Made by a program: the position numbers and the translations under genes
Assembly (NCBI GenBank): GCA_900095095.1
Contig: FMBT01000442.1
Coordinates: 34,827-98,826, forward strand
Direction of reading: 5' to 3'
Source: Fragilariopsis cylindrus CCMP1102
Taxonomy: Eukaryota; Bacillariophyta; Bacillariophyceae; Bacillariales; Bacillariaceae
DNA length: 64,000 bases
Notes under the pieces: generated by a model
What the model saw: only the letters and a program-made list of their open reading frames with translations
The model's database searches: none
Told to the model about the DNA's origin: nothing
Shown: piece after piece, positions 33,692 through 44,600 of the stretch
How positions within the stretch are numbered: the first letter of the stretch is position 1
Layout: the number at the start of each line of letters is the position of its first letter

Positions 33692-34441
33692 CTTTCAGAG
33701 TATTTGGATCGACGTCGAGAAAATCGGTGCCGCGTTGGCCAGCTAAAAAAACAAAAGTTACTAGCCAATGAAAGTATTTGACACTACAGTACATTTAACA
33801 TTGTACAGTACAGTATCGTTATTGAAATAAATATAAGTTATATTATAATCAATGCAGTATATTAAAGTTTTTACTAACTACTGTATATCCTCACAAGTTA
33901 TTGATTATTTATTTTTGTAAGGCACAGGAGTACCAAGCAGGGGGGGATATAGTTCTATACAACATGCAATATCCACTCCTCATCTCTTTGGATGTAGTAG
34001 TAGTAAAATCTTCACTTCATTATAGGTAGCATGTAGAGTGTCTCCTTCGACTTGGTAAGAACTTTTGATGTGTATAATAGTTGTGCACTGTCATATTGAA
34101 ATTAAGCTCATATATTGTAGAGTAGTTTCTTATAATATTCCTTTGGTTTTCCTACAGAGTGTCATACAAGGAATGAAAAGATTGACACTGACTTACTTAC
34201 TATCTATCCAAATGACAGACCAACTCAGTAACAATAAAAAACGAAATATTGTAGAAGTGGGACTATATAAGAGTATGATCTTCCGGCTGAAAACTTTCAT
34301 TCGCTATATTTCTGTGTCATCATTCATGTCAATAATACATATACAGTAGCAGTAAAGTATAATTATATTTATAGGAAATTCATAAATAAACATTGATGAT
34401 ATTATTAATTGATGTGGGATGATATTATAAGTATTATTGTC
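33692..34441. other. intergenic region
   Basis: These 750 bases lie between the JTB-like and Myb-like genes. AT-rich with no supported gene; a GGGGGG run at about 33942. Confidence 0.5.
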
Positions 34442-35689
34442 TCAAATAATTTCCATATGATCGTTGTTGTTGTTGATTTCCATCAATGATACCATCTCTT
34501 TCTGTTGATTTGTCATTGGAGTAAATTCGATCTCATCATCATTTTCTGATACGGAAAACGATCTATTACCGTTTGCTACTGTACTAGTCGCTTCTCGTTT
34601 TCTTTGATCGAACAAACTGGTTGAAAGACGTTTTTGTTTTTTAACGGATATGATAGCTAGTGCACCTATCAAGAAACAAAATATTTCGAGACGAAACTTT
34701 TTTTCGTTTTTTCAATTTAGTAAATTTGAAATTCAATATATATAATTCCGTCGTCGTTTTGATGAATAGGATTCAACAGTAGTTTGAATTTTTGTAAAGA
34801 ATGGTATCGAGCAAAGGAGTGAGTTTGGGACCAATAAAATTCGTCAGATCAATCGAAATCAATTCATTACAGTGAACTACTTGTCATAACGTACCATAGC
34901 AAATCCTTCGTCAAATTCGGTATATTTGCAACTTCTCAATTCAATTCCAAAGACTGGACCTAAAATTATGATCGAAGATTGTGTATAGATCAAAAAAATT
35001 GACGAGACAATTTAAAAATGGATGTGAGAACAGAATATGAAGGATAAATGAATGAAGGTCGCTTGCTTTGCAAGACTCTCCCTTTAAGAAAAATCATACT
35101 CACTCTCATCTTCCGATTCTGACGTTTCTAAAGCCTCCGCCATAGTACATTCGAATTTTTCCCAACGACCCGTATCCTTGCAAGAATCATATGTCTTTTG
35201 TTCACTGAAAGTACATCTTTCACATTTTCCCATCGACTTGCATTCTACATCGGATGATGATGATGATAATAAATCTAAGGTAAAATCATCAGCAGCTGCT
35301 TTTGGGCTGATCTTCGGTTCTTCATCTTCCAGAAATCGTTGATGTTCCTGTTCCTGCTGCTGCTGCTGTTTTCGTCGTTCTCGAATATTATTTTGTTGTT
35401 GCTGATGATTATTATATTCGAATTTATTGTTCATCGTGAACATGGTGTCTACTTCACTTGACGCGTTTATCGCCGGAATAATTGCCAGTAACAATAACAG
35501 TCCTACTACTACTTGTACCATCAATGTCGTTATCAAACACGACCCAACAATTCGTTCACGATGACTCCGATGACATTGTCGACGATGACGATCGCTACAG
35601 CAAGAATTCCATTGCCGAAACGGTGTCACCCAACCTGAAAACAAATCCTCATCATTTCTGTTTTGTTGGCTTTCTCGTGGTCGCTTCAT
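34442..35689 (-). CDS. JTB: JTB-like type I membrane protein
   Basis: Exons 35689-35104, 34959-34895 and 34696-34442 splice in frame to 301 residues. An N-terminal hydrophobic segment (VVVGLLLLLAIIPAIN) is a signal peptide or anchor. A Gln-rich stretch is followed by a Cys module CKSMGKCERCTF...YDSCKDTGRWEKFEC with one more Cys (LRSCKYTEFDEGFAM) in the second exon. A helix FCFLIGALAIISV then meets a basic KKQKRL tail. This order of Cys cluster, E-G before the membrane span, and basic cytosolic tail matches the jumping-translocation-breakpoint (JTB) family. The splice model is mine and makes an unbroken protein. Cellular role in algae unknown. Confidence 0.65.
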
Positions 35690-36039
35690 TTTTCTTTTCT
35701 TTTTTTGTACAACGTCCCAATTCGATTCTAAGATTCTAATTTTCTTAATCTGTGAAGGACCTGTTTATTAATAATGTTGTGTTCCGCCATAATGCAGTAT
35801 TACAGTTAGCTACGACGAAGACTTTTTAAAAGAAATACAGTAAAGTACAGTAGAACAAAATGAAAAGGGGGTAATACCTTCCAAAATTAAAAACCACCAA
35901 AATCGCGCATTACCCCTTTTCGATTTTACTTAAGCTCGTTTTTTTCGCGGCGCGCCATCTCAAACAAAGATCGAAGAGAAGACGATAGATCTGGCTGTGA
36001 TGTGGATTTTGCATTCTACAATACAGTGTTAGTCAGATA
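35690..36039. other. upstream part of duplicated GST promoter region
   Basis: From 35811 this sequence is copy A of the segment repeated before the GST gene. The first 120 bases are the upstream region of the JTB-like gene. Confidence 0.6.
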
Positions 36040-36457
36040 CTTCCTCCAGCGAGCGCTTATTGACCGCGCGCTATCGGGTGAAAATTTCCAAACAACAGGA
36101 AATTAAAAAAATAAGAAGAGATTTTGAAAGTTTTCGAATCACTCTCCGTGCTTTAGCGCGTCTTAATTTTCAAGGGATAAGCCCGATCCGCAAAATCTAG
36201 GAAATTTTCAAACGATAGCGCGCGGTCAATAAGCGCTCGCTGGAGGAAGTACTAGTACTGTAGATAAATTACTTACCATTGCTCGGCGACTTGTGCACTT
36301 TGTACATCGCTCTCGCTTGTAACTGCCTTCACTATTTTGTTGGATGAGAAATCTATCGATAGCTTTCATATTCTCCCAAGTTAGTTTAACCAGTAATGAT
36401 CCCTAGTAAAATGACAGCAAAACTCTACTACTACAACGCAACCGGTCGAGCTAATCA
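35811..36457 (+). repeat. copy A of duplicated GST 5' region
   Basis: From ACGAAGACTTTTTAAAAGAA through the first codons of GST this matches 37464-37834 with scattered substitutions and small indels. Copy A contains the 210-base MITE at 36040-36249 and a few extra bases around it; copy B lacks it. Similarity ends sharply after GAGCTAATCA. Confidence 0.88.
36040..36249. mobile_element. 210-bp MITE with ~37-bp perfect terminal inverted repeats, TA target site
   Basis: The left end CTTCCTCCAGCGAGCGCTTA is mirrored exactly at the right end, where the same 37 bases are found inverted (36213-36249). The match extends to about 50 bases with three mismatches. TA flanks both ends (36038-36039 and 36250-36251), as left by Tc1/mariner-type transposases. 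There is no room for a transposase, so it is non-autonomous. The empty allele in copy B confirms insertion after the duplication, or loss from B. The CTTCCTCC end recalls plant Stowaway termini. Confidence 0.9.
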
Positions 36458-36470
36458 TGACACGATGTAA
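36396..36470 (+). pseudogene. 5' fragment of glutathione S-transferase
   Basis: The start codon and first 20 codons (MIPSKMTAKLYYYNATGRAN) match the GST at 37773. The sequence then diverges to HDTM and a stop. It is the truncated upstream half of a tandem duplication. Confidence 0.85.
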
Positions 36471-36722
36471 TGTCATGGTGCGTGCGGTCTCCTGTGGGGC
36501 ATACATGGGCCAATTGTTCGCTTTACTTACTTATGACGTATTTGAGATTTTATTGTACCAGGACATCCAGAGTGGTCCCGTGCAAAGTGTGCGCCAGACG
36601 TGTGAAAACACTGAACGCCAAATCATAATAAAGCAGATGTTTTGCCCAATGAAATAGTGTCTTTCAGCCATCACAATTGTTGAACCACAAAAAGTCATAA
36701 TAACGCCAATCAACAAATAATA

Positions 36723-37223
36723 ATGCTGTCCTTTCATTCTCTTTACTGCTCTGTCCTTACCTTTTTACTCCTTAATGATAATGGTGTTTCTTCGTTTGTC
36801 ATTGACTCGAGGTTATTCTTGTTATCCAGGCAAAGGGTCTCCATCCAAAGTTCCATCGCCGATGAAAATGAGGCCACAATTGCCGTAACAGCACCATCGC
36901 CCGAGCCACAACAACAGAAAGCAGCAAATCTACTTTATCGGCAAGAACAGCAGCGGCAGCAGGCTATTCAAAACGCCAAGGAAGAAACGACGGACTACAA
37001 CGCACAACTGAACGCGTTTCTAGACACTCCCTTTTTCGATCCCACCAAGGTACCCGAAGACTCCCCGTTTCGTTGGTTTGCCGACTTGGTCGAAAACGAT
37101 CATGTGGCCGCAGAGGCGATCTACGTAGGTATAATTTTCCTTGTTGGCACGTGGGGGGGAGTCGAAATGCTTCGAGCGGAATGGCACAGTGGGCACTTTT
37201 ATGGGGACGGGCGCCTGTTTTGA
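36723..37223 (+). CDS. small plastid-type membrane protein, unrecognised
   Basis: An intronless frame of 166 residues lies between the two GST copies. A signal-peptide-like start (MLSFHSLYCSVLTFLLLNDN) ends GVSSF, compatible with a diatom plastid cleavage at Ser|Phe. A Gln/Ala-rich helix follows (QKAANLLYRQEQQRQQAIQN). The compact C-terminus reads FDPTKVPEDSPFRWFADLVE, one transmembrane helix AAEAIYVGIIFLVGTWGGVE, and WHSGHFYGDGRLF. This would suit a single-span thylakoid protein with the C-terminus on one face. I do not recognise the family. Its GC content is higher than that of the flanks. Confidence 0.65.
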   Translation: MLSFHSLYCSVLTFLLLNDNGVSSFVIDSRLFLLSRQRVSIQSSIADENEATIAVTAPSPEPQQQKAANLLYRQEQQRQQAIQNAKEETTDYNAQLNAFLDTPFFDPTKVPEDSPFRWFADLVENDHVAAEAIYVGIIFLVGTWGGVEMLRAEWHSGHFYGDGRLF

Positions 37224-37463
37224 AAATTTCTCTACTTGCGATGCCCTCTCTCTCTCCGCTGTATAATTAATTAAATTATTATAACGTTTCTAAAAGAAAT
37301 TCACAAATAAGCATGATTTTGTTTGCACAGAAGTTCGTTCCATGGATGCAACTACTAGAATATTGGCGAGAAACCCACAGACAGGTTAACCAAAAATAAC
37401 ACAAACTGCCAGGCCGTGTGTTTCAGAAATTGAAGTATTCATTGTCGTTGTGGTGAATAGGAT

Positions 37464-37834
37464 GTACTACGAAGACTTTTTAAAAGAATTAGAACAAAAT
37501 AAAAAGGGGGTAATACCTTCCAAAATTAAAAATCAACAAATCGCGTACCACCCCTTTTTTGATTTTACTTAAGCTCGGTTTTTTCGCGCCATCTCAAACA
37601 AAGAAACGATGATAGATCTGATGGCTGTGATGTGGATTTTGCATTCTACAATAGTCAGATAAAAGTAGCGACTTGTGCACTTTGTACTTCGCTTGTAACT
37701 GCTTTCACTATTTTGTTCGATGAGAAATCTATCGATAGCTTTCATATTCTCCTACAGTAGCTTCAACCAGTAATGATCCTTAGCAAAATGACAGCAAAAC
37801 TCTACTACTACAACGCAACCGGTCGAGCTAATCA
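37464..37834 (+). repeat. copy B of duplicated GST 5' region
   Basis: This matches 35811-36457 minus the MITE. It includes the shared AAAAAGGGGGTAATACCTTC block, the CATCTCAAACAAAG block and the GST start. It is the functional promoter of the intact GST gene. Confidence 0.88.
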
Positions 37835-38447
37835 GATTCGTCTTGCCCTCGCCGCAGCGGGCATATCGTTTGAAAATGTTAACGCTACCTACCCGCCATC
37901 AGCCGAACAGCGCAAGGAGTGGACTGATATTGGTATGAATACCACAACTAATGTTCCCATGCTTGTGTTAGCTGATGGTACTGTTTTCACTCAGTCAACG
38001 GCAGTAGTACGTGCTGTGGCAAGGATGGGTGACGGTGGACTGATGCCTACGGACAACAAGGAACTGTACATGGTTGATAAGATACTTGCCGATTGTGAAG
38101 ACTTACGAACATTAGCTTATTCGTCTTTCGTAGCATTTGGTGCTCCTCAATCCAAGGCGGATGATTATATTAACAGTGGCTTTGCCAAGCATGTCGGTAA
38201 TCTTGAGAGACAATTGGGTGACAATGATTTCTTCCTAGGTTCGACGTTTAGCATTATTGATATTTCTGTGTATGATGTTATTACCAATAAGGGTACGGAC
38301 ATAATCCCTGGAGATTGTCTAAAAGATTTTCCCAAAATCAAGGCATTGGTCAAAAAGGTGGAAGAACAGCCCAAAATTGCTACGTATCTTGCCAGCGATC
38401 AGTGTACTGCTATTCCAAAGTTTAGTCCCGCTCTTTTGGGGAAGTAG
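37773..38447 (+). CDS. glutathione S-transferase, sigma-like
   Basis: Intronless, 224 residues, normal length. The thioredoxin-like N-domain reads KLYYYNATGRANQIRLALAA, with the catalytic-type Tyr after the first strand. VPMLVLADGTVFTQSTAV follows, with cis-Pro and the Gln-Ser glutathione-binding pair. The all-helical C-domain has NDFFLGSTFSIIDISVYDVI, the N-capping SxxD motif. It should conjugate glutathione to electrophiles or isomerise lipids, in the cytosol. Met6 (37788) is an alternative start. The duplicated upstream fragment suggests past tandem amplification of a stress gene. Confidence 0.92.
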   Translation: MILSKMTAKLYYYNATGRANQIRLALAAAGISFENVNATYPPSAEQRKEWTDIGMNTTTNVPMLVLADGTVFTQSTAVVRAVARMGDGGLMPTDNKELYMVDKILADCEDLRTLAYSSFVAFGAPQSKADDYINSGFAKHVGNLERQLGDNDFFLGSTFSIIDISVYDVITNKGTDIIPGDCLKDFPKIKALVKKVEEQPKIATYLASDQCTAIPKFSPALLGK

Positions 38448-38660
38448 TGGAATAGAACATTGAATAGAGAGTAATAGAATGCCAATGCGAATAAAGTTCC
38501 ATAATTAATTGTTCAAATTAAAACTATGGCAGATTTACGGCTTCTGCTATTATTTGTGTGACGCTATATTAATTAGTCTATTCATTCTATACATTTTGCA
38601 TTGAAACATGCCCCTGCCCCAGCAAATTCATATTAGCAAAAATACAGCTATCTGCTTTTC

Positions 38661-41600
38661 TCAATCCTTCCAGATATTTCCGTCATCTTTTTTGGTCAAT
38701 ACGATAGCATATGTACTACCCTTGATTGCAAAGTTGATCAATCTTGTTTCTTTGGCAATCTCGTGAAATTTCGGTGTCACCAAGAATAGTTTACTTCCAG
38801 ATTCACCGTACAATTTGAACATGGCGATTCGTTCTTTCGTTTCAAACTCTTTATAGAAAGCTTTGTAAACTTCGGTATCCTTGTCACTGATTGTTGTCAA
38901 CCGTAGGCAGGTCGCTTGCCATCTCCCACCTCTGAGTTTTTCCGAAACGAAACGATTAAAATCTTCGATTTTGGATCTACCTTTTTGGGTCAATGATTCT
39001 GACATATACCTTTCGACGGATGATTGCGATGCATCCTCCTGATAAAATGCGGCCGAGAACGCGTACTTCACACTCCCGTGTATCTCGATGCGGAATGTTT
39101 TGCCACCGAATGCGTTATTGATACGAGTCCCCCGATTTACTCCAGATTGAGAATTCGAGTCGTCGACTGATGAGGAGTCGTGATCAACATCTCCCACAGA
39201 CGTATAAAAAGAATTGGCCAAGGAAGGTGGTGGTGGGGGCGGCGGTGACCGGTCTGTTTGCTTTGAGTATGTCCCTTCAGAAGATGAAGCTGACAACGTA
39301 GAAGACGGAGAGGAACTATGCCCTGGAGCGGTTTTTATGGTGCTACTTTCTTGTGAAGTAGAGGAAATTTTTGGACTAGATCCAACTAGTTCTTCATCAT
39401 CGCTATATAAGGTTGGCGCGCCATCGGCTTCCATATCCATGTCGATTTCTTCGCTGACTTCGTCATCTAATTTCTCGTCCGATCGCACCTCCAGATTTAC
39501 CATTCCTCCTTGATTTAGTACCGATAGAACACTGCTGGGCTTCAGAATTCCTGCGATATAATCTGTACCGGGAGGTGTGGGTTTAAGATTCGATGGACTG
39601 TGATTGCTGCTAGTCGTACTAATGTCCACTGCATCCTCAGCTCCTGGAGTCAACACAATATCTTTCAATGCGGCTTTTTTAGCCTTCTCAATTTCAGCCT
39701 TTGCTTTTTGGCTAGCCAACTGATACGATGTCATCTTCACTAAGGCGTTAGCCTTAATGTCAGATGTAAGTACGTTGAGACATAACGATATATTGTTTGG
39801 ATTCTCGAGATTGCATTTCAAACTCCGAATTTTCACTCTATATTCTTCTGAAACACGAGTTGTTCCAAAATCATCTTGGAATCTCTCAAACATTTCATTC
39901 TCGATCTCCCATGCTTTAAGTGCGGACAGATCTTCGATACCCGAATCTTCCCCAGATTCTAAATTTAAGACTGATGCTGCCTTTAAGAAGGCTCGTTCCA
40001 AATTTGATCTACATGTATCTCGAAAAGTCGTTTCTGGTTCAAGGGCAGGAAATAAAGTTGTATCAACGTCAGCATCAATGTGGTCGCCAGCTGATTCCCG
40101 CCTGTACAGTAGAGCATCCAGAAGGACGAATCGATCGTCATAAAGAGATGTATTGAGCGAAAATAATCGTTTCGAAAATAGTTCATTAAGCTCGCGAGAA
40201 CAATTTTTGTCAAGATAGTTTATTATAACATTGAGAAGATTAGTAAAAGAGTCAACAACCTCCTTTGTCGGAGATACTACAAGAGAATTCTGGCCTTCAT
40301 CTAAGGCTGATTGAACTTTCACACGAAAGCGGTACCATTGAAATAGGGCATCTTCATCATCTTTAATTTGAGTCTGAGCTGTGGCAACAAATGCATTGAA
40401 TTCGTCAATCATTTTCGTTAGCCCCTTCTCCCACGATTCTAGTTTTGAGACATCAGCTCTCAATGCATCAAATAAAATTGGACACCAACGGATAATTATA
40501 CCACCAACAGAATGATGGGCACCATCCTTCTTTAGCGTAACCTTCAACCTTTTCTTCACCGAATTCGTTGAAACGTATATGCCATGATTTGATAGGGTAT
40601 GCCTTATGTCGTCGCTTGTTTGCAAAAATACGCTTTCGCCAGATTCGCAAAGCTGCTTTGCATCAATTGCAGGTATAACCAGAAGCCTTCCATTGGTATG
40701 AGTGAAATTAGATTGTGTGATCACGGCTGCGTGCAAACGTTCGATCCAAGCTACGGCAGATCTCATCCAGTCAAAAGTTGCTTTACCAGGTGTTTCAGCG
40801 AAAACTTTATCCCCAACCTCTGAAAGTGATTGCACAGAAGTTTGCATCATCGAAAACAGGGAACTACCAGTCAGTCTATAAAGGATGAATTGACCATTGG
40901 GTCCAACCAAGGAATTCCCTTTTGGTAGAGGAGCATTATCCTGGTTGCCGTCGAAATCTTGAGCAAGAAAATTTTGTAGCTGAACTTCAAATTTCCTTGA
41001 GGTGTCTATCATTGAATTTACAGCTTTCTGTCTTGGCATGACGACCTTCGATAGAACCCAATCCTTTGCAAGTAATTCCATTTTCTCCATACGGAGCTTC
41101 TCGTCTTTCTCTACATCTTCAGTATCATCTTGACTCAAATTTTCTTGATACGACGCTATTGCTCCCCTACGTTTGTTACCCCTGTTCGATATCATTGTAG
41201 TTCGGGAGATTTCGTCCTGCCACCTTTTTGCTGCTCGATACAATTCCTTCACTCTCATGATGCAAAGAGTAGATTCACGACATCCGGAAAGCTCATTTGG
41301 AATACGATCGTGGATATGGGTCAAGGCATCCCATGGAATCCTACTTGACCCAATTTCAGCTTCATTAGTGAAAGAAGAGTACGATGCCTCTGCTTCGTGA
41401 AGTACTGGGTACTGTAAGGTTTTAACAAGCCAGCCAAAATATCTAATATGTTCATCAAGTTGACTCTCAAAAATCGCGTTTAACGTCAGGCCTCCTTTTC
41501 CCAACGAGCGATCTTTCGTCATAGCAAGCAATTCTTTGAGTTTACTTAAATGTTCGCGAATGTGTTCTACCTTCTCAAAGGATCCACGCAATAGATCCTT

Positions 41601-44600
41601 TGCCTTTGATAGCGCGTCTTTGATGCATACTTCTTCATTTTGTGCTTCTTCGATGATTCGATCAAAATCTAATAGTTCTGAGCTTTTTGTTCGAATGACG
41701 CTACGGGTATCTGTAGCATCACTTATACTGGTATCATCTGGAATAAGCGGTTCCTGCGCTTTGAGCTGCTTAGCTCTTACCAATGACGGTACAAGCACCT
41801 GATCTTGTGGTAAGTTTAATTTTTTCCCGTCATCCAGTTGCGATATTAAATCTGCGACAACTAGATGCCAATTAAACCAGAGCATAACGTGAAAAGGAAA
41901 TCCTTCTGTTTTATCTTTGGAATACATGCGCGAAAAAAGCGAATTCATAAGCTCGCTAGAATCAATTTTCTCTCTTGATGGAGCTCTTGATGTTTTCCGT
42001 AGATGAAAAAGTTTGTCAAGAATAGTCAAAGATTGATCCGATTTTGCTTTGAATTTCCCAGTAATTCCATTTGATGTCTTGTAGGCACCACAATATATTT
42101 CCAATGCCTCTGTCCCATCAGCAAGTATGTTGTAAATTTTGTCAATAATCAGAGATGAGTACGCAGCTGCTATTGCACTTGCATCATCTTGTATTGACCG
42201 ATGCTTCATTTCCCCCGACACGAGGACGATTGCTGTCCTTACTTTTTCGTACCAAGAAAGCAAATCAACAATTGAATCCATAATAGATCGGTTCGGGTCT
42301 ACAATAATTCCTTTCGGACGGTGGTCTCTTTCCTTTTCTATAAAAGAGAGTGCGTTTGTAAATGAAACACGATCGCTCTCCAACAGTGTATTATAAATAT
42401 TTTGTGACCAATCGTAGGCTTCTGACTGGACATTTTGCAGTTGTTCGATATAACCAGGGATCTGAATAGGCAAAGCCAGATACTCTTCAGACAAATCTGC
42501 AATTCTTTTGACGTCGACCATAGCTGGAGGTTTCAATATGCAGAGGGCTTCACCGGCGTTCAAATTACCATACATCCGGAGGCATGATATGATAGAATCT
42601 GCACGTTCTTTCCACGAATACGCAAGGTCATAAAGCCTCCTTACTTCGTTTGCAGTTGTTTCGCATATATGATTCATGTCACTTAATATAAACTTGCAGA
42701 TTTCTTCGTCTGCTTTATCGTTAGACTCGACACCTTCAATTAGTTTTGTTCTCGTACTTGATAAGCCACGTAAAATAATCCGGAGGCTCTCATACTGATT
42801 CTTCACATCAACGAATGAAGCTATATTTTCTTTTGAAGATTTCAGTTTGAGTAGAATAGCACTCGCTTCTTCGTACCATTTAATAACGTCAATTCGGGTA
42901 GCAACTTGTTCTTCAAGAGGTAATATCACAGGGCATTCCTTCAATTGAGTTGAGGTCGAACGCAAAAAGTTCAGATGAGATTTTCGATCTGAACTATTTG
43001 TAATCTGTACGGAGCTTGCGAGGAAATCGTTTTCTCGCTTTTCAATAATATCATTGTAGTTCTTTAGAGCCGTTTGCATCTCTAAAACATTCTGAATCGA
43101 AGCATCTCGTTGCTGAGATATTTGAGAGAGGTTGGCGATTACGGGTATATTTTGGGGGTCAGGTAGCGAATTGGATTCGATTTTCGATATCAATCGACGA
43201 ACAAAAATTAGTCTTTCTCTGACAGACCGGACACGTTTTACGTCAACAAACCACGACCTGAGCTCGATTGCGTTAGAAAGATCATCCCGAGTAATAATCA
43301 ATGATTCTGTCCCATTATGCGTCTGCGTACTACCCAGTGAATCAACGTTATAAAGAGTCGATTTTGGATAATTCATTTCATTCAAAATCGCAGTCAGGCC
43401 GGACAAAACTTCGTCATCCTGGCGCTTATCTCCTTCAGGTGTTTCTACTCCAAGACGCTTGATCAGCTCCAAGGCATCTGTCTGATTTGTTTCGACATCA
43501 CGGAGTTTTGCATGAAGCTTGTGAACGTCATCAAACAAGTTAAAGCGAGAGAGGACGCGGCTATTTCGTATAGCTGATAAGCATGTTTGAATTTCTTCAT
43601 AAGTGAACATTTCGTCTATCTCCTCGTCTTCCCTTTCTAACGATAATTCGTCATCTTCCATTTTTACTTCACTCTTGCCATTGGAGTTGTCCTTTTCTTC
43701 ATCGTTGTGGGGGCTTTTCGTATCGATATTACCGTTGTTACTGCTTGGAATCAGGTCTGCATCTTCCTTGTTTCCTAATATGCGACCCACTTGGCTTTTC
43801 CAAGAAACTAGAGGGTAGACTACTAGATGCGATAAGGATTGTAACATATTTCCCAAGGATCCAATGTGTCTATATTGTTTGTTTTCGGAAACAGTATTAA
43901 CAAAGATATCAACAAAGGATGTAGACATGATATCCGTATCGAGATTCGAAGCAGCGGTAAGGATTTCCCCGATCCCATCGTTAGCTCCTTCAGATGCCAA
44001 TTGCTTCCTCCTCCGCTTAGTCCGTCGAGTAGGACCTGATATTGGCTTTATTGCCTGTCGTCTTTTGGTGGAGGGGGCAGAAGCATTTACGTCTATCATT
44101 GCCGTATTAAGGATTGTATCTTTTCCAAATTCGAGATATTCACTGATTAATCCATTAAATGTCAACCTATCAAGTTGTAAGTCTTCCTCCCCTTCATTGA
44201 TTATTTTACTGTATGTAGGTGCACTAGGTGCACGTGCACTACTATTATCATCATGGTTACTACTACTGCTATCTACACCACCACCACCACCACCACCACC
44301 ACTACCACTACTACTACTACTACTAAAGAAATGAAACAGAAGCTTCCAAGACTTACAATACCATGAACATGCCTGAGACAAATCTTTACAACATATTATC
44401 AGATAATTGACATAATTTTCTGTAGGATTCCGTATACCATCCGTAAAAATGTCCTCATGGTTCTCGATTTTTGGTAGCTTCTCTCGAAGTAATATTTGCG
44501 ATTCTAATAAGTACCGAAGAAGTTGGATACGTCGAAAGTCATTATATGTAGGTAAGGCTACTGCAAGTTCTTTGTTGTTATTGTTGCTGCTACTGGTGGT

